A DNA stretch of 37,151 nucleotides, from the NCBI GenBank assembly GCA_022511515.1, contig JAFLRP010000156.1:1-37151 (forward strand), given 5' to 3'. The position numbers were made by a program, and so were the translations under genes. This stretch comes from Acutalibacter sp. (GTDB taxonomy: Bacteria; Bacillota; Clostridia; Oscillospirales; Acutalibacteraceae). Under the pieces are notes generated by a model. The model was given only the letters and a program-made list of their open reading frames with translations. It made no database searches and had not been told where the DNA came from. Positions 15,114-23,430 of the stretch are shown in pieces (positions within the stretch are counted from its first letter, which is position 1; each line of letters begins with the position of its first letter).

Positions 15114-16073
15114 TCAGCCCTCCATATTGCCCAGCAGAGCAGCGCCTATGATACCGGCGTCATTGCCCAGCTCCGCGCGGCAGATCACAGTCTTCTTGGC
15201 GGAATTCATAGCGTACTGCTGCTTCTCCACAAAATCGCGGACAGGAGCAAGCAGAGTTTCGCGCTCGTTGGAGATACCGCCGCCGATGCAAAGGATGTCG
15301 GGCTGGAAGATATTGACCATATTCACAATGCCTTCGCTGAGGTAAGCGATGTACTCGTCCACGATCTTCTTGCCAATGGGGTCTCCCTTGCGCATGGCGT
15401 CGAAGGCGGTGCGTCCGTTGACGCGGTCAATGTCGCCCTCTACGATCTCCCACAGAGCGGAATCCTTGGGAGCGTCTGCCATATATTCCTTGGTGGTCTT
15501 AATCAGGCCGGTGGCGGAAGCGTAGGTCTCCCAGCAGCCGTGACGCCCGCAAGTGCAGGGACGTCCGCCCACAACGATAACGGTGTGACCCAGCTCAGCG
15601 CCGGCGAAATTGCTGCCGGAATAGATGATGCCGTCGATGATGACGCCGCCGCCCACGCCGGTGCCCAGCGTGATGGCAACTGCGTTCTGTGCGCCCTTCA
15701 AAGCGCCGGCCATGTACTCGCCGTAGGCCGCTGCGTTGGCGTCATTTTCCATGACAACGCGCTTGCCGTCCAGGCGATCAGACAGCATCTGCATCATGGG
15801 AGTATTGCGGAAAGGCAGGTTGTTGGCAAATTCAATGATGCCGGTGGTGCGATTCACCGTTCCGGGAGAGCCCAGACCTACCCACGGGACGTCGTCCAGA
15901 GTGAGATTCGCGCTTTTCAGGGCCTCTCTGGCAGTCTCCGCCATGGCGTCAGCCACCTGCTCCGCCGTGTCCACCTGGGTTTTGGAGGTAGCGCGAGCGA
16001 TGATCTGATGGTTTTCGTCCACAATGCCGACGGCAATATTGGTGCCGCCCAGATCGATTCCGAGATAATACAT
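15114..16073 (-). CDS. glk: ROK family glucokinase
   Basis: A 319-residue ROK sugar kinase that phosphorylates glucose with ATP. The phosphate-binding motif LGIDLGGTNIAVGIVD is at the N-terminus. The ROK zinc motif is CTCGRHGCWETYAS. The active-site region NDANAAAYGEY and TLGTGVGGGVIIDG are present. The ATG at 16073 follows AAAGGAG. A start 13 codons further upstream would place the ribosome site within the coding region. No DNA-binding domain is present, so it is an enzyme and not a ROK repressor. It probably shares the promoter at 16125-16154 with galM. Confidence 0.95.
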   Translation of the reverse strand: MYYLGIDLGGTNIAVGIVDENHQIIARATSKTQVDTAEQVADAMAETAREALKSANLTLDDVPWVGLGSPGTVNRTTGIIEFANNLPFRNTPMMQMLSDRLDGKRVVMENDANAAAYGEYMAGALKGAQNAVAITLGTGVGGGVIIDGIIYSGSNFAGAELGHTVIVVGGRPCTCGRHGCWETYASATGLIKTTKEYMADAPKDSALWEIVEGDIDRVNGRTAFDAMRKGDPIGKKIVDEYIAYLSEGIVNMVNIFQPDILCIGGGISNERETLLAPVRDFVEKQQYAMNSAKKTVICRAELGNDAGIIGAALLGNMEG

Positions 16074-16118
16074 AATGATAACTCCTTTATACAGATTTTC
16101 GGGTCTCCCCAATAAGTT

Positions 16119-16138
16119 AAGTACAGTATACTATACTT
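16119..16138. promoter_or_regulatory. Palindromic operator candidate of glk-galM
   Basis: AAGTACAGTATACTATACTT is a 20-bp palindrome with a single mismatched pair, and it overlaps the -10 box of the glk promoter. This is the size and position expected for a dimeric repressor site. I cannot name the regulator. Confidence 0.5.
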
Positions 16139-16154
16139 GTCCCATAAAAGTAAA
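16125..16154 (-). promoter_or_regulatory. glk-galM promoter
   Basis: Minus-strand TTTACT (16154-16149), 18 bases, TATACT (16130-16125). It lies about 50 bases before the glk ATG, and no other good promoter was seen nearby. Confidence 0.55.
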
Positions 16155-16190
16155 CGGCTTCCGAAAAATTTTTAGTGATTTTTTGGAGAC

Positions 16191-16219
16191 TTGCCTTTCC
16201 GAAATATATATGATAAAAT
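16191..16219 (+). promoter_or_regulatory. tRNA-Leu promoter
   Basis: TTGCCT (16191-16196), 17 bases, TAAAAT (16214-16219), followed 17 bases later by the mature tRNA 5' end. Confidence 0.65.
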
Positions 16220-16236
16220 ATGAGAGCTATCGAAAA

Positions 16237-16323
16237 GCCGCTATGGCGGAATTGGCAGACGCAAGGGACTTAAAATCCCTCGGTGGCAACACCGTACCGG
16301 TTCGACCCCGGTTAGCGGCACCA
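16237..16323 (+). tRNA. tRNA-Leu (anticodon UAA)
   Basis: An 87-nt class II tRNA. Acceptor arms GCCGCTA / TAGCGGC pair fully, the discriminator is A, and CCA is encoded (16321-16323). The anticodon stem AGGGA/TCCCT holds the loop CTTAAAA with TAA at 16271-16273, which reads UUA/UUG. The long variable arm CGGTGGCAACACCG is typical of leucine tRNAs. The T-loop region GGTTCGACCCC is intact. Confidence 0.97.
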
Positions 16324-16324
16324 C

Positions 16325-16358
16325 AAAATCCCTATGGAATGAATTCCATAGGGATTTT
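16325..16358 (+). terminator. tRNA-Leu terminator
   Basis: A perfect 15-bp stem AAAATCCCTATGGAA / TTCCATAGGGATTTT with a 4-base loop begins two bases after the CCA end. The stem closes with TTTT. Confidence 0.8.
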
Positions 16359-16540
16359 ATATGTCCTTTTTGATTTGTGATATATTATAATTGTATAGAG
16401 AAATGTAGATGAAAAACGAAAAATTTCCCCTCCCATTCTCTTTTCTGTAATCGTTTTGTAACAAACACCTGCAAAATTCACAACATTTCTATTCTATCTT
16501 CGTGCTTTTTTCCCCATAATGACGTTTTTGCGAAAAAGAC

Positions 16541-16570
16541 TTGCAACACACCTATCAGTTGTGGTAGAAT
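16541..16570 (+). promoter_or_regulatory. Promoter of the peptide ABC cassette
   Basis: TTGCAA (16541-16546), 18 bases, TAGAAT (16565-16570). The resulting leader would be about 170 nt before the binding-protein ATG. Confidence 0.6.
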
Positions 16571-16653
16571 CTCTCTAAAATCCACGTATTTGTGGATGGC
16601 TGGATGCAAGTGCCCCGCACTTAACTTTCACAAGGTCCTGCCAATTTCGTCAA

Positions 16654-16710
16654 TTAACCTTTCCTTGTGACGTCTCTGCTGCATATCAGAGGGCCGCAAG
16701 GAAAGGTTAA
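16654..16710 (+). promoter_or_regulatory. Long leader stem-loop before the binding-protein gene
   Basis: TTAACCTTTCCTTG (16654-16667) pairs perfectly with CAAGGAAAGGTTAA (16697-16710), and CTCTG/CAGAG pair inside. There is no T-run, so it is not a terminator. A smaller hairpin, AAGTGC/GCACTT, lies just upstream. It ends about 20 bases before the AAGGAGG ribosome site, so mRNA stabilisation or translational control is plausible. Confidence 0.5.
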
Positions 16711-16746
16711 GATAAAACATCCAAATTCTATAAGGAGGAAAAAAGG

Positions 16747-18999
16747 ATGAAAAAACTGATTGCACTGTTGCTCGCTCTTGCCATGGTTCTTACCCTGGGC
16801 GCTTGCGGCAACACCGACGCCAACACGAGCTCTGACTCTCAGGTGTCTACTCCCGTAGACAGCAGCACGCCCGAGAGCAAAACGCCCGTCGACGATGAGG
16901 TCGAGCCGACTTCTTATCAAGATCTCGACTGGGACGCCATCGACGCGATGGACTACGAGGATGCTTCTGACGCCATCTACGACCATAACCTCGGCGAGTT
17001 CTACGAGTACTACAAAGTAGCTAAGCAGGAGCTGGACGACATCGACCTGCGTACCGCTCTGATGGCTCTGGCCGAGGCCAAGATGCTGGAATCCGGCGTT
17101 TTCGCCCCCATCTACGGTGACGGCGGTAACTACGCCATCAGCCGTGTGGTACCCCGTACTGCCACCACCACTTCCTGGGGTCTGGACGAGTACAAGTGGT
17201 ACACCACTCTGGTCGCCAATGAGATCCTGACCACCGAAGACCGCAACGCCATCATCGGCATCTGGACTGAGGCTGCTGACGCCGACGCATTCTTCGCCGA
17301 TGCCAGAGCTTATCTGGATGAGCATGGCTACACCCTGACCGACACCTGGAACACCTACAGCGGCTATGACATGGAGACCTGGGATATCATCGCCACCTCC
17401 TACACTTCCGACTCTTACTTCATCGCCTGCACCGTTGGCGGCCTTCTGGAGTATGACGTGAAGAACAACCAGCAGCCCTCTCTGGCTACCAGCTATGAAG
17501 TCAGCGAAGACGGTCTGGTTTACACCTTCCATATCCGCGAGGGCGTGAACTGGGTCGATCAGCAGGGTCGTGTGATCGCTCCTGTGACCGCTAACGACTG
17601 GGTCACCTCCATGATGCACGTTGCCGATAACAACGATGCTCTGGGCTACCTGATGACCTCTACCGACGGTTGCGGCATCAAGAACTACGACGCATACATC
17701 TCCGGTGAGTGCACCTTTGAAGACGTCGGCGTTAAGGCTCTTGACGACTACACCCTGGAGTACACTCTGGAAGCCAAGTTCCCTGCTTTCGATACCATGA
17801 TGGGCTATGGCTGCTTCGCTCCTCTGAACTATGACTTCTACAAGTCTCAGGGCGGCACCTTCGGCGCTGAGGGCGACGAGTACACTCCCGGCAACTACGG
17901 CACCGGCCCCGACACCATCGCCTATTGCGGTCCCTATCTGGTGACCAACTACACTCCCCAGAACATCTGGTCTTTTGCTGCGAACCCCGAGTTCTGGAAT
18001 CCCGATGCCATCAACGTTCACAACGTGAACTTCTACTACAATGACGGCACCGACGTTCTCCGCATTTACAACAGCGTGAAGGATGGTACCTGGGCAGGCG
18101 GCGGCCTGAACGCCAATGCTGTTACCCTGGCTCAGGAAGAAATTCCCGAGGGCGAGACCGAGACCTACTTCGATCTCTACAACTACACTACCACCAACTC
18201 CGCTACCACCTACTGCGCTTGGCTGAACATCAACCGTGCGATCTTCCACGACTTCAACGATGAGACTTCCGGTGTCTCTCCCAAGAGCGAGGATGATGCT
18301 GCCCGTACCCGTTCTGCCATGAACAACCAGCATTTCCGTCTGGCTCTGGCCTACGGCTTTGACCGCGGCTCTTACAATGCTGTCAGCGTTGGCGAGGATC
18401 TGAAGTATGCCGCTCTGAAGAACTCTTATGTCACCGGTAGCTTTGCTCAGATGAAGAACGCTGTGACTGTTGATATCAACGGCACCTCCACCACCTTCCC
18501 TGCCGGTACCTACTACGGCGAGATCATGCAGGCTCAGCTGGATGCTGACGGCTATCCGATCAAGGTGTGGGATCCCACCGCTGACGGCGGCGCCGGTTCC
18601 GGCGACGGTTTCGACGGCTGGTACAATGTGGAGAATGCCCGTGCTGAACTGCAGAAGGCCATCGATGAGCTCGCTCAGGCTGGCATTGAGATCTCCGCTG
18701 AGAATCCGATCTACATCGACTCCTTCTACTTCAAAGGCAGCGAGACCAACACCAACACGAAGCAGGCTTACAAGCAGGGCATTGAGTCCGCTCTCGAGGG
18801 CAAGGTCATTGTTAACCTGGTCGGTTATGATGATTCTACTCAGATGCAGTACGCTTACTATCGTAACTCCACCGGTGCCGAAGCTAACTTCGACATTTCC
18901 CACAGCTCCGGCTGGGGCCCCGACTATGGCGATCCTCAGACCTTCTTGGATACCATCCAGCCCTTCGGCTATATGTGCAAGAACATTGGTATCTATTGA
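16747..18999 (+). CDS. Peptide ABC transporter binding lipoprotein, apparently circularly permuted
   Basis: A 750-residue solute-binding lipoprotein of family 5 (OppA/AmiA type). The signal peptide ends in lipobox LGAC with Cys20, followed by a Ser/Thr/Pro linker. Residues about 79-165 (EFYEYYKVAKQ, LRTALMALAEAKMLESG, then YAISRV and LDEYKWY) resemble the segment that normally closes family-5 proteins. The canonical N-terminal part begins only near residue 205 (ETWDIIATSY, GLLEYD, EVSEDGLVYTFHIREGVNWV). The protein stops 31 residues from the start of SSGWGPDYGDPQTFLD, where relatives such as AmiA continue for over 100 more. This fits a circular permutation. AAGGAGG precedes the ATG. It should deliver peptides to the permeases encoded next. 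Confidence 0.85.
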   Translation: MKKLIALLLALAMVLTLGACGNTDANTSSDSQVSTPVDSSTPESKTPVDDEVEPTSYQDLDWDAIDAMDYEDASDAIYDHNLGEFYEYYKVAKQELDDIDLRTALMALAEAKMLESGVFAPIYGDGGNYAISRVVPRTATTTSWGLDEYKWYTTLVANEILTTEDRNAIIGIWTEAADADAFFADARAYLDEHGYTLTDTWNTYSGYDMETWDIIATSYTSDSYFIACTVGGLLEYDVKNNQQPSLATSYEVSEDGLVYTFHIREGVNWVDQQGRVIAPVTANDWVTSMMHVADNNDALGYLMTSTDGCGIKNYDAYISGECTFEDVGVKALDDYTLEYTLEAKFPAFDTMMGYGCFAPLNYDFYKSQGGTFGAEGDEYTPGNYGTGPDTIAYCGPYLVTNYTPQNIWSFAANPEFWNPDAINVHNVNFYYNDGTDVLRIYNSVKDGTWAGGGLNANAVTLAQEEIPEGETETYFDLYNYTTTNSATTYCAWLNINRAIFHDFNDETSGVSPKSEDDAARTRSAMNNQHFRLALAYGFDRGSYNAVSVGEDLKYAALKNSYVTGSFAQMKNAVTVDINGTSTTFPAGTYYGEIMQAQLDADGYPIKVWDPTADGGAGSGDGFDGWYNVENARAELQKAIDELAQAGIEISAENPIYIDSFYFKGSETNTNTKQAYKQGIESALEGKVIVNLVGYDDSTQMQYAYYRNSTGAEANFDISHSSGWGPDYGDPQTFLDTIQPFGYMCKNIGIY

Positions 19000-19030
19000 T
19001 CCGTATCTGACCAAACGCGAATAAGCTCAA

Positions 19031-19064
19031 ACATAAGGGGGTGGGGGTTCCTACCCCCTTATGT
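19031..19064 (+). terminator. Intercistronic hairpin after the binding-protein gene
   Basis: ACATAAGGGGGT pairs with ACCCCCTTATGT (12 bp) around a 10-base loop, followed only by CTTTAAATT. This is a likely partial terminator or 3'-end stabiliser. It would leave more binding-protein mRNA than transporter mRNA, as is usual in such operons. Confidence 0.65.
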
Positions 19065-19094
19065 CTTTAAATTGCGACAGGTGAGTGATAAATT

Positions 19095-20690
19095 ATGGGA
19101 AAATATATCGTGAAGCGGCTTCTGCACGGTGCGATCTCTGCTATTATTGTGGTGCTGATCGTGATGGTTCTGATCTATTCTCTGTTGGATCGCAGTACTA
19201 TCCTTGCCGGTGACCCGAATTATTCCAAAATGCAGAGCAATGCCCGTATCAGTTATGAAATGAGCCGGTATGAGGCTTTCGGTTATGTGGATTATATCCC
19301 CTATGCCGATTATATCAACGAATTAGCAAGAAACGGTGAGCTCAGCGACGAAGACCGTTCCTCCGTAGCTCTCCTTGGCCGTACCGCGGAAAAGGACAGC
19401 GAGGAAGCGGCCGCGTATGTCAAGAAGTTCACTGAGAAATACCAGTCCCAAGGTTATGAGGTCGTGCGTCTGAAGGCAGACGCTAAAAAGAACGGCCAGA
19501 TCAAAGACGGCGGCCAGGCGGCGCTTTACGCCGTGAAGGACATCCCGCTGTTCAAGCGTGCCATTACCTATTTTACCAAGATGCTGTTCTTTGACAACAT
19601 CCATTACGTGCCGGAGGGTACAGATATCGGAGAGCGGAAACTCTCCTTTACCTGGTACGACCCGGTCTACAATCCTACGGGAACGGAAAAGGTCTTCTCC
19701 CCTGCCATTATCGGAAACGGTACGCTGCACAAGTATCTGCTGTATTTTGATAATGAGTTTCCCTTTATCCATCAGAATTTTGTCACCCTGAATTTGGGTG
19801 AATCCTATACCGTCAACCGGAACGTGGATGTGTTTACCACCATGACCGACAGCCAAGGCTCCTATGTTCTGAAGAACATGATTTACCCGGATACCGGCCT
19901 GACGGAGCAGAGTGCGGATAATCTGCACACCGCTACGTATTCCGAGGGTTCCCGGGAGATCAATGCGGTCTCTATCGAACGGTACAATGACGATTACACA
20001 AAAGTGGGCACCTTTAAGTTTGGTATGTCCAAACTGGGTTTCTCCTTTGTCATCGGCATTATTTCCACAATACTCGCCTATATTTTGGGTCTCCCCATTG
20101 GCCTGATGATGGCGCAGTTGAAAGGCGGCTTCTTTGATAAGATCTGCACTGTGTACATCATCTTCATCATTGCGGTGCCGTCTTTGGCCTACATCTTCCT
20201 GTTCAAATCCATTGGCGGCGCGGTATTCAAGCTGCCAACCCTGTTTGAGGTGGACTCCACAAACTGGCTGATGTATGTGCTGCCGATCATTTCGCTATCG
20301 CTGCCGTCCATTGCAAACCTGATGAAGTGGATGCGCCGCTACATGATCGATCAGCAGAATTCCGACTACGTGAAGTTCGCCCGCTCCGGCGGCCTGTCCG
20401 AGAATGAGATTTTTACCAAGCACATCTGGAAAAACGCCGTAATCCCCATCGTCCACGGCATCCCGGGCAGCGTGATCTTCGCCATGACAGGCGCCATCAT
20501 CACAGAGCGCGTCTACTCCGTCCCCGGCGCCGGCAATCTGCTGACCCAGGCCATCAACAAGTACGATAACGGCGTCATCGTCGGCGTCACGCTGTTCTAC
20601 GCGACGCTCTCCGTGATCTCCATTATCCTGGGCGACGTGCTGATGGCAACGGTAGACCCCAGAATTTCCTTTACTTCAAAGGCGAGGTGA
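19095..20690 (+). CDS. Peptide ABC transporter permease (OppB/AmiC-like) with large outer loop
   Basis: A 531-residue permease of the OppB/DppB family. The first membrane helix (about residues 10-30) is followed by a roughly 270-residue hydrophilic stretch (about 35-305) expected outside the membrane. The five-helix transport core comes next (FGMSKLGFSFVIGIISTILA onward). The coupling EAA region is present (YVKFARSGGLSENEIFTKHI, then WKNAVIPI). GSVIFAMTGAIITERVYSVP and GAGNLL are typical OppB end motifs. Streptococcal AmiC has a comparable insertion, while OppB of enterobacteria is about 306 residues. It ends overlapping the ribosome site of the next gene. Confidence 0.93.
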   Translation: MGKYIVKRLLHGAISAIIVVLIVMVLIYSLLDRSTILAGDPNYSKMQSNARISYEMSRYEAFGYVDYIPYADYINELARNGELSDEDRSSVALLGRTAEKDSEEAAAYVKKFTEKYQSQGYEVVRLKADAKKNGQIKDGGQAALYAVKDIPLFKRAITYFTKMLFFDNIHYVPEGTDIGERKLSFTWYDPVYNPTGTEKVFSPAIIGNGTLHKYLLYFDNEFPFIHQNFVTLNLGESYTVNRNVDVFTTMTDSQGSYVLKNMIYPDTGLTEQSADNLHTATYSEGSREINAVSIERYNDDYTKVGTFKFGMSKLGFSFVIGIISTILAYILGLPIGLMMAQLKGGFFDKICTVYIIFIIAVPSLAYIFLFKSIGGAVFKLPTLFEVDSTNWLMYVLPIISLSLPSIANLMKWMRRYMIDQQNSDYVKFARSGGLSENEIFTKHIWKNAVIPIVHGIPGSVIFAMTGAIITERVYSVPGAGNLLTQAINKYDNGVIVGVTLFYATLSVISIILGDVLMATVDPRISFTSKAR

Positions 20691-20695
20691 GCAGT

Positions 20696-21658
20696 ATGGA
20701 TTTTGAAAAATATGGCATGTCCAACGAGGAGCTGTTCTCGATCATTGACCACAGCGAATTGGAATCGGAAAAAATCACCGCGCCCCGGTATTCCTATTGG
20801 CGCTCGGTGATCCGGGTATTCTTCCGAAACAAAGTCAATATCGTCATTCTGGCTCTTTTGGTTTTTGTGATTTTGTTCGCTTACATTTATCCTGCGCTGG
20901 TTCCGTACGATCCTTACGCAAACCTGCTGGATCCCAATTCCAAGCACCTCTCCCCGGCAAAGGCTTTGCAGTATTTCGGCAACAGCATTCACTGGATCCT
21001 GGGTTCGGGCGCTTCCGGCGAGCCTACCTTTGATGCGATTTGGAACGGTTCTCGCATCTCCCTGGCCCTGGCGTTCCTCTGCGCCGGTATCAATATGACC
21101 GTCGGCGTTATCCTCGGCGCAGTCTGGGGCTTCTCCAAAAAGGTCGACGTGATCATGACCGAAGTCTACAATATTGTCGGCAATGTGCCGTTGATCCTGT
21201 TGATCTCCGTCTTTGCTATGCTGTTCTCCCCCACCTTCTGGACGATGGTATTTGCCCTGACGGTGGTGGGCTGGATCGGAATCGCCTACTTCATCCGCAC
21301 ACAGGTCATTATCATCCGCGACCGGGAGTACAACCTGGCTTCCCGGTGTCTGGGCACCTCCACCATCAAGATTGCCATGAAGAATATCCTGCCCTTTATG
21401 ACCTCCGTCATTGTGACCCTGCTGGCCACGGAGCTTCCCTCCTACATCTCCTATGAAGTGTTTCTGGCCTACATCGGCATGGGCATGAGCGACATGTCCC
21501 TCGGCCGTTTAATCTATGCCGCAGAGGGCGCCATGGTCACACCCGGCTGGGAATTCGAGTTCTGGAGCCCTGTTGCCATTTCGTCCATCATCACTGTCGT
21601 GTTGTACGTCGTCGGTCAGAACCTTGGCGACGCTTCCGACCCGAGAACTCATATGTAA
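20696..21658 (+). CDS. Peptide ABC transporter permease (OppC-like)
   Basis: A 320-residue permease of the OppC/DppC family. It has a cytoplasmic N-terminus, a first membrane helix (KVNIVILALLVFVILFAYIY) and the OppC N-terminal motif VPYDPYANLLDPNSKHLSP. The core follows with WNGSRISLALAFL. The EAA loop is YNLASRCLGTSTIKIAMKNI. The ATG at 20696 is preceded by GAGGTGA. A GTG three codons earlier overlaps the upstream stop but would bury that site. It pairs with the OppB-like protein to form the membrane channel. Confidence 0.93.
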   Translation: MDFEKYGMSNEELFSIIDHSELESEKITAPRYSYWRSVIRVFFRNKVNIVILALLVFVILFAYIYPALVPYDPYANLLDPNSKHLSPAKALQYFGNSIHWILGSGASGEPTFDAIWNGSRISLALAFLCAGINMTVGVILGAVWGFSKKVDVIMTEVYNIVGNVPLILLISVFAMLFSPTFWTMVFALTVVGWIGIAYFIRTQVIIIRDREYNLASRCLGTSTIKIAMKNILPFMTSVIVTLLATELPSYISYEVFLAYIGMGMSDMSLGRLIYAAEGAMVTPGWEFEFWSPVAISSIITVVLYVVGQNLGDASDPRTHM

Positions 21659-21670
21659 GGGGAGGACGTT

Positions 21671-23428
21671 ATGGAAGAGAAAAAAGTATTGCTTTCGATC
21701 AATGACCTTGTGGTCAAGTTCCGCGTGCGCGGCAGAATCCTGACCGCCATCCGGGGCATTTCACTGGATATTTACGAAAATGAATCCATCGCCATCGTGG
21801 GCGAGTCCGGTTCCGGTAAATCCGTCTTTACCAAGACCTTTGCGGGTATGCTGGACAGCAACGGCTTCATCGATGAGGGTTCTATCATCTTTACCGATGA
21901 CGAGCTGGCCGACACCAAGGTGAAGCTTAACCGCCGCGGCAAATCGGTCATCGAAAAGGCCAAGGCTGCTCTGGATCAGAGCGCAAAGCGGTCTCTCGGC
22001 GCGGAAACTTACAAGGAACTCCGTGAATTGAGACGCCAAAAGCATGAAAAGGAAACCCTCAGCGATGAGGAAAGCCAGAAGTTTGACGAGGAGCTGCAAA
22101 ACCTGATCGCCGACCGCACCGATGCCTTCAATTTGAAGCAGACCTTTGATCCCTCCAAAGAAAAGGACAAGATCAAGGAGACTGCACGGCAGATCGCCGA
22201 TTTTGACATAAAAATCAAGGCGCTGCAGAAGAGCAAAGACGATGCGATCAAGGCCAGAAAGGCGGCTGCTGCTCAGGATTCCGCCTATCTGGCAGAATAT
22301 GAGAAGAAGAAGGCCGCTCTGAAAGCGAAGTATGAGAAGGAAATTCAGGGCACGGTCCCCGAGGAGATTCTCAAGCACAATGAGATTCTGGCAAAGGAAA
22401 TTTGGCTTTCTGTCGGCAGATTCAATCCCATTCGCAGCCGTAAGTATGTAAAGCACCTGTTAAAGGCGCTTCATAAGGCATATAAGATGGGCGTCGATTT
22501 GAGAGACGAAACACAGTGCAATCAGGTGTTCGATACCGTGGTGTTCCGTGTTCGCTATCTGGACGAAACACCGGAGCAACTGCACGGTACCTGTATCCTG
22601 AACCTTGCGAATATCAAGGATTCCAAGGACTGGACACAGATCCGCGGCCGCCGTATCGCAACGGTTTTCCAGGACCCCATGACTTCTCTGAACCCCATCA
22701 TCACCATCGGTAAACAGATCACCAGCATCATCATCAAGCATCAGGGCTGCTCTGAGGCGGAAGCCCGTGCCCGTGCCATCGAGTTGATGCATAAGGTGGG
22801 CATCCCGAAGGCGGAACAGCGTTTTGACGACTACCCCTTCCAGTATTCCGGCGGTATGCGTCAGCGTATCGTTATCGCCATCGCGCTGTCCTGTCAGCCG
22901 AAGATCTTGATCTGCGACGAACCTACTACCGCGCTGGACGTGACCATTCAGGCTCAGATCCTCCAGTTGATCAAGGATCTCCAGAAAGAGTTCAATTACA
23001 CCACGGTCTTCATCACCCATGACCTGGGCGTTGTGGCAAATGTGGCCGACCGTGTGGCAGTGCTCTATGCTGGCCAAATCGTGGAGCTGGGCACTGTGGA
23101 GGAAGTGTTCTACGATCCGAAGCATCCCTACACCTGGGCGTTGCTCTCCTCTCTCCCCCAGTTGGCACAGAAGAACACGAAACTCTATTCCATCACCGGA
23201 ACTCCGCCTTCACTGTACAACAACATTGTGGGTGACTCCTTTGCCCCCCGCAATCCGTACTGCTTGAAGATCGACACCATCGAGGAGCCCCCCATGTTCC
23301 AGGTCAGCGATACCCATTTCGCAAAGACCTGGCTGCTGGATCCCCACGCTCCTAAAATCGAAAAGCCGGAGATCATTCAGGATATCCACCAGAAGCTCGT
23401 CAGCGAATACAACATTAAGGAGGCGTAA
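21671..23428 (+). CDS. Peptide ABC transporter ATPase (OppD-like) with ~225-residue insertion
   Basis: A 585-residue ATP-binding subunit; OppD proteins are usually about 330-360 residues. Walker A is GESGSGKS (residues 44-51). Near residue 80 the normal fold is interrupted. Residues about 80-310 are strongly charged and helix-rich ([51 protein letters not shown]). The Q-loop [11 protein letters not shown] then resumes (Gln334), followed by signature YSGGMRQR, Walker [13 protein letters not shown] and the switch His in FITHDLG. The C-terminal OppD region lacks the usual cysteines: [11 protein letters not shown] replaces the cysteine-rich form of relatives. It hydrolyses ATP to drive peptide import. 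Confidence 0.93.
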   Translation: MEEKKVLLSINDLVVKFRVRGRILTAIRGISLDIYENESIAIVGESGSGKSVFTKTFAGMLDSNGFIDEGSIIFTDDELADTKVKLNRRGKSVIEKAKAALDQSAKRSLGAETYKELRELRRQKHEKETLSDEESQKFDEELQNLIADRTDAFNLKQTFDPSKEKDKIKETARQIADFDIKIKALQKSKDDAIKARKAAAAQDSAYLAEYEKKKAALKAKYEKEIQGTVPEEILKHNEILAKEIWLSVGRFNPIRSRKYVKHLLKALHKAYKMGVDLRDETQCNQVFDTVVFRVRYLDETPEQLHGTCILNLANIKDSKDWTQIRGRRIATVFQDPMTSLNPIITIGKQITSIIIKHQGCSEAEARARAIELMHKVGIPKAEQRFDDYPFQYSGGMRQRIVIAIALSCQPKILICDEPTTALDVTIQAQILQLIKDLQKEFNYTTVFITHDLGVVANVADRVAVLYAGQIVELGTVEEVFYDPKHPYTWALLSSLPQLAQKNTKLYSITGTPPSLYNNIVGDSFAPRNPYCLKIDTIEEPPMFQVSDTHFAKTWLLDPHAPKIEKPEIIQDIHQKLVSEYNIKEA

Positions 23429-23430
23429 CC

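Noticed and set aside
13917-16115. A 732-codon plus-strand open frame over galM and glk
   Set aside because: It is antisense to two clear enzymes and also runs through the hairpin array. It has no motifs or ribosome site.
16654-19014. A 786-codon open frame on the minus strand across the binding-protein gene
   Set aside because: The plus strand holds a lipoprotein with signal peptide, lipobox and family-5 motifs. The antisense frame is a by-product of its codon bias and resembles no family.
18470-19024. Frameshifted continuation of the binding protein in another plus frame
   Set aside because: That frame reads as low-complexity Ser/Pro/Arg shadow sequence. The bases after the stop leave no room for the missing C-terminal part before the hairpin at 19031.
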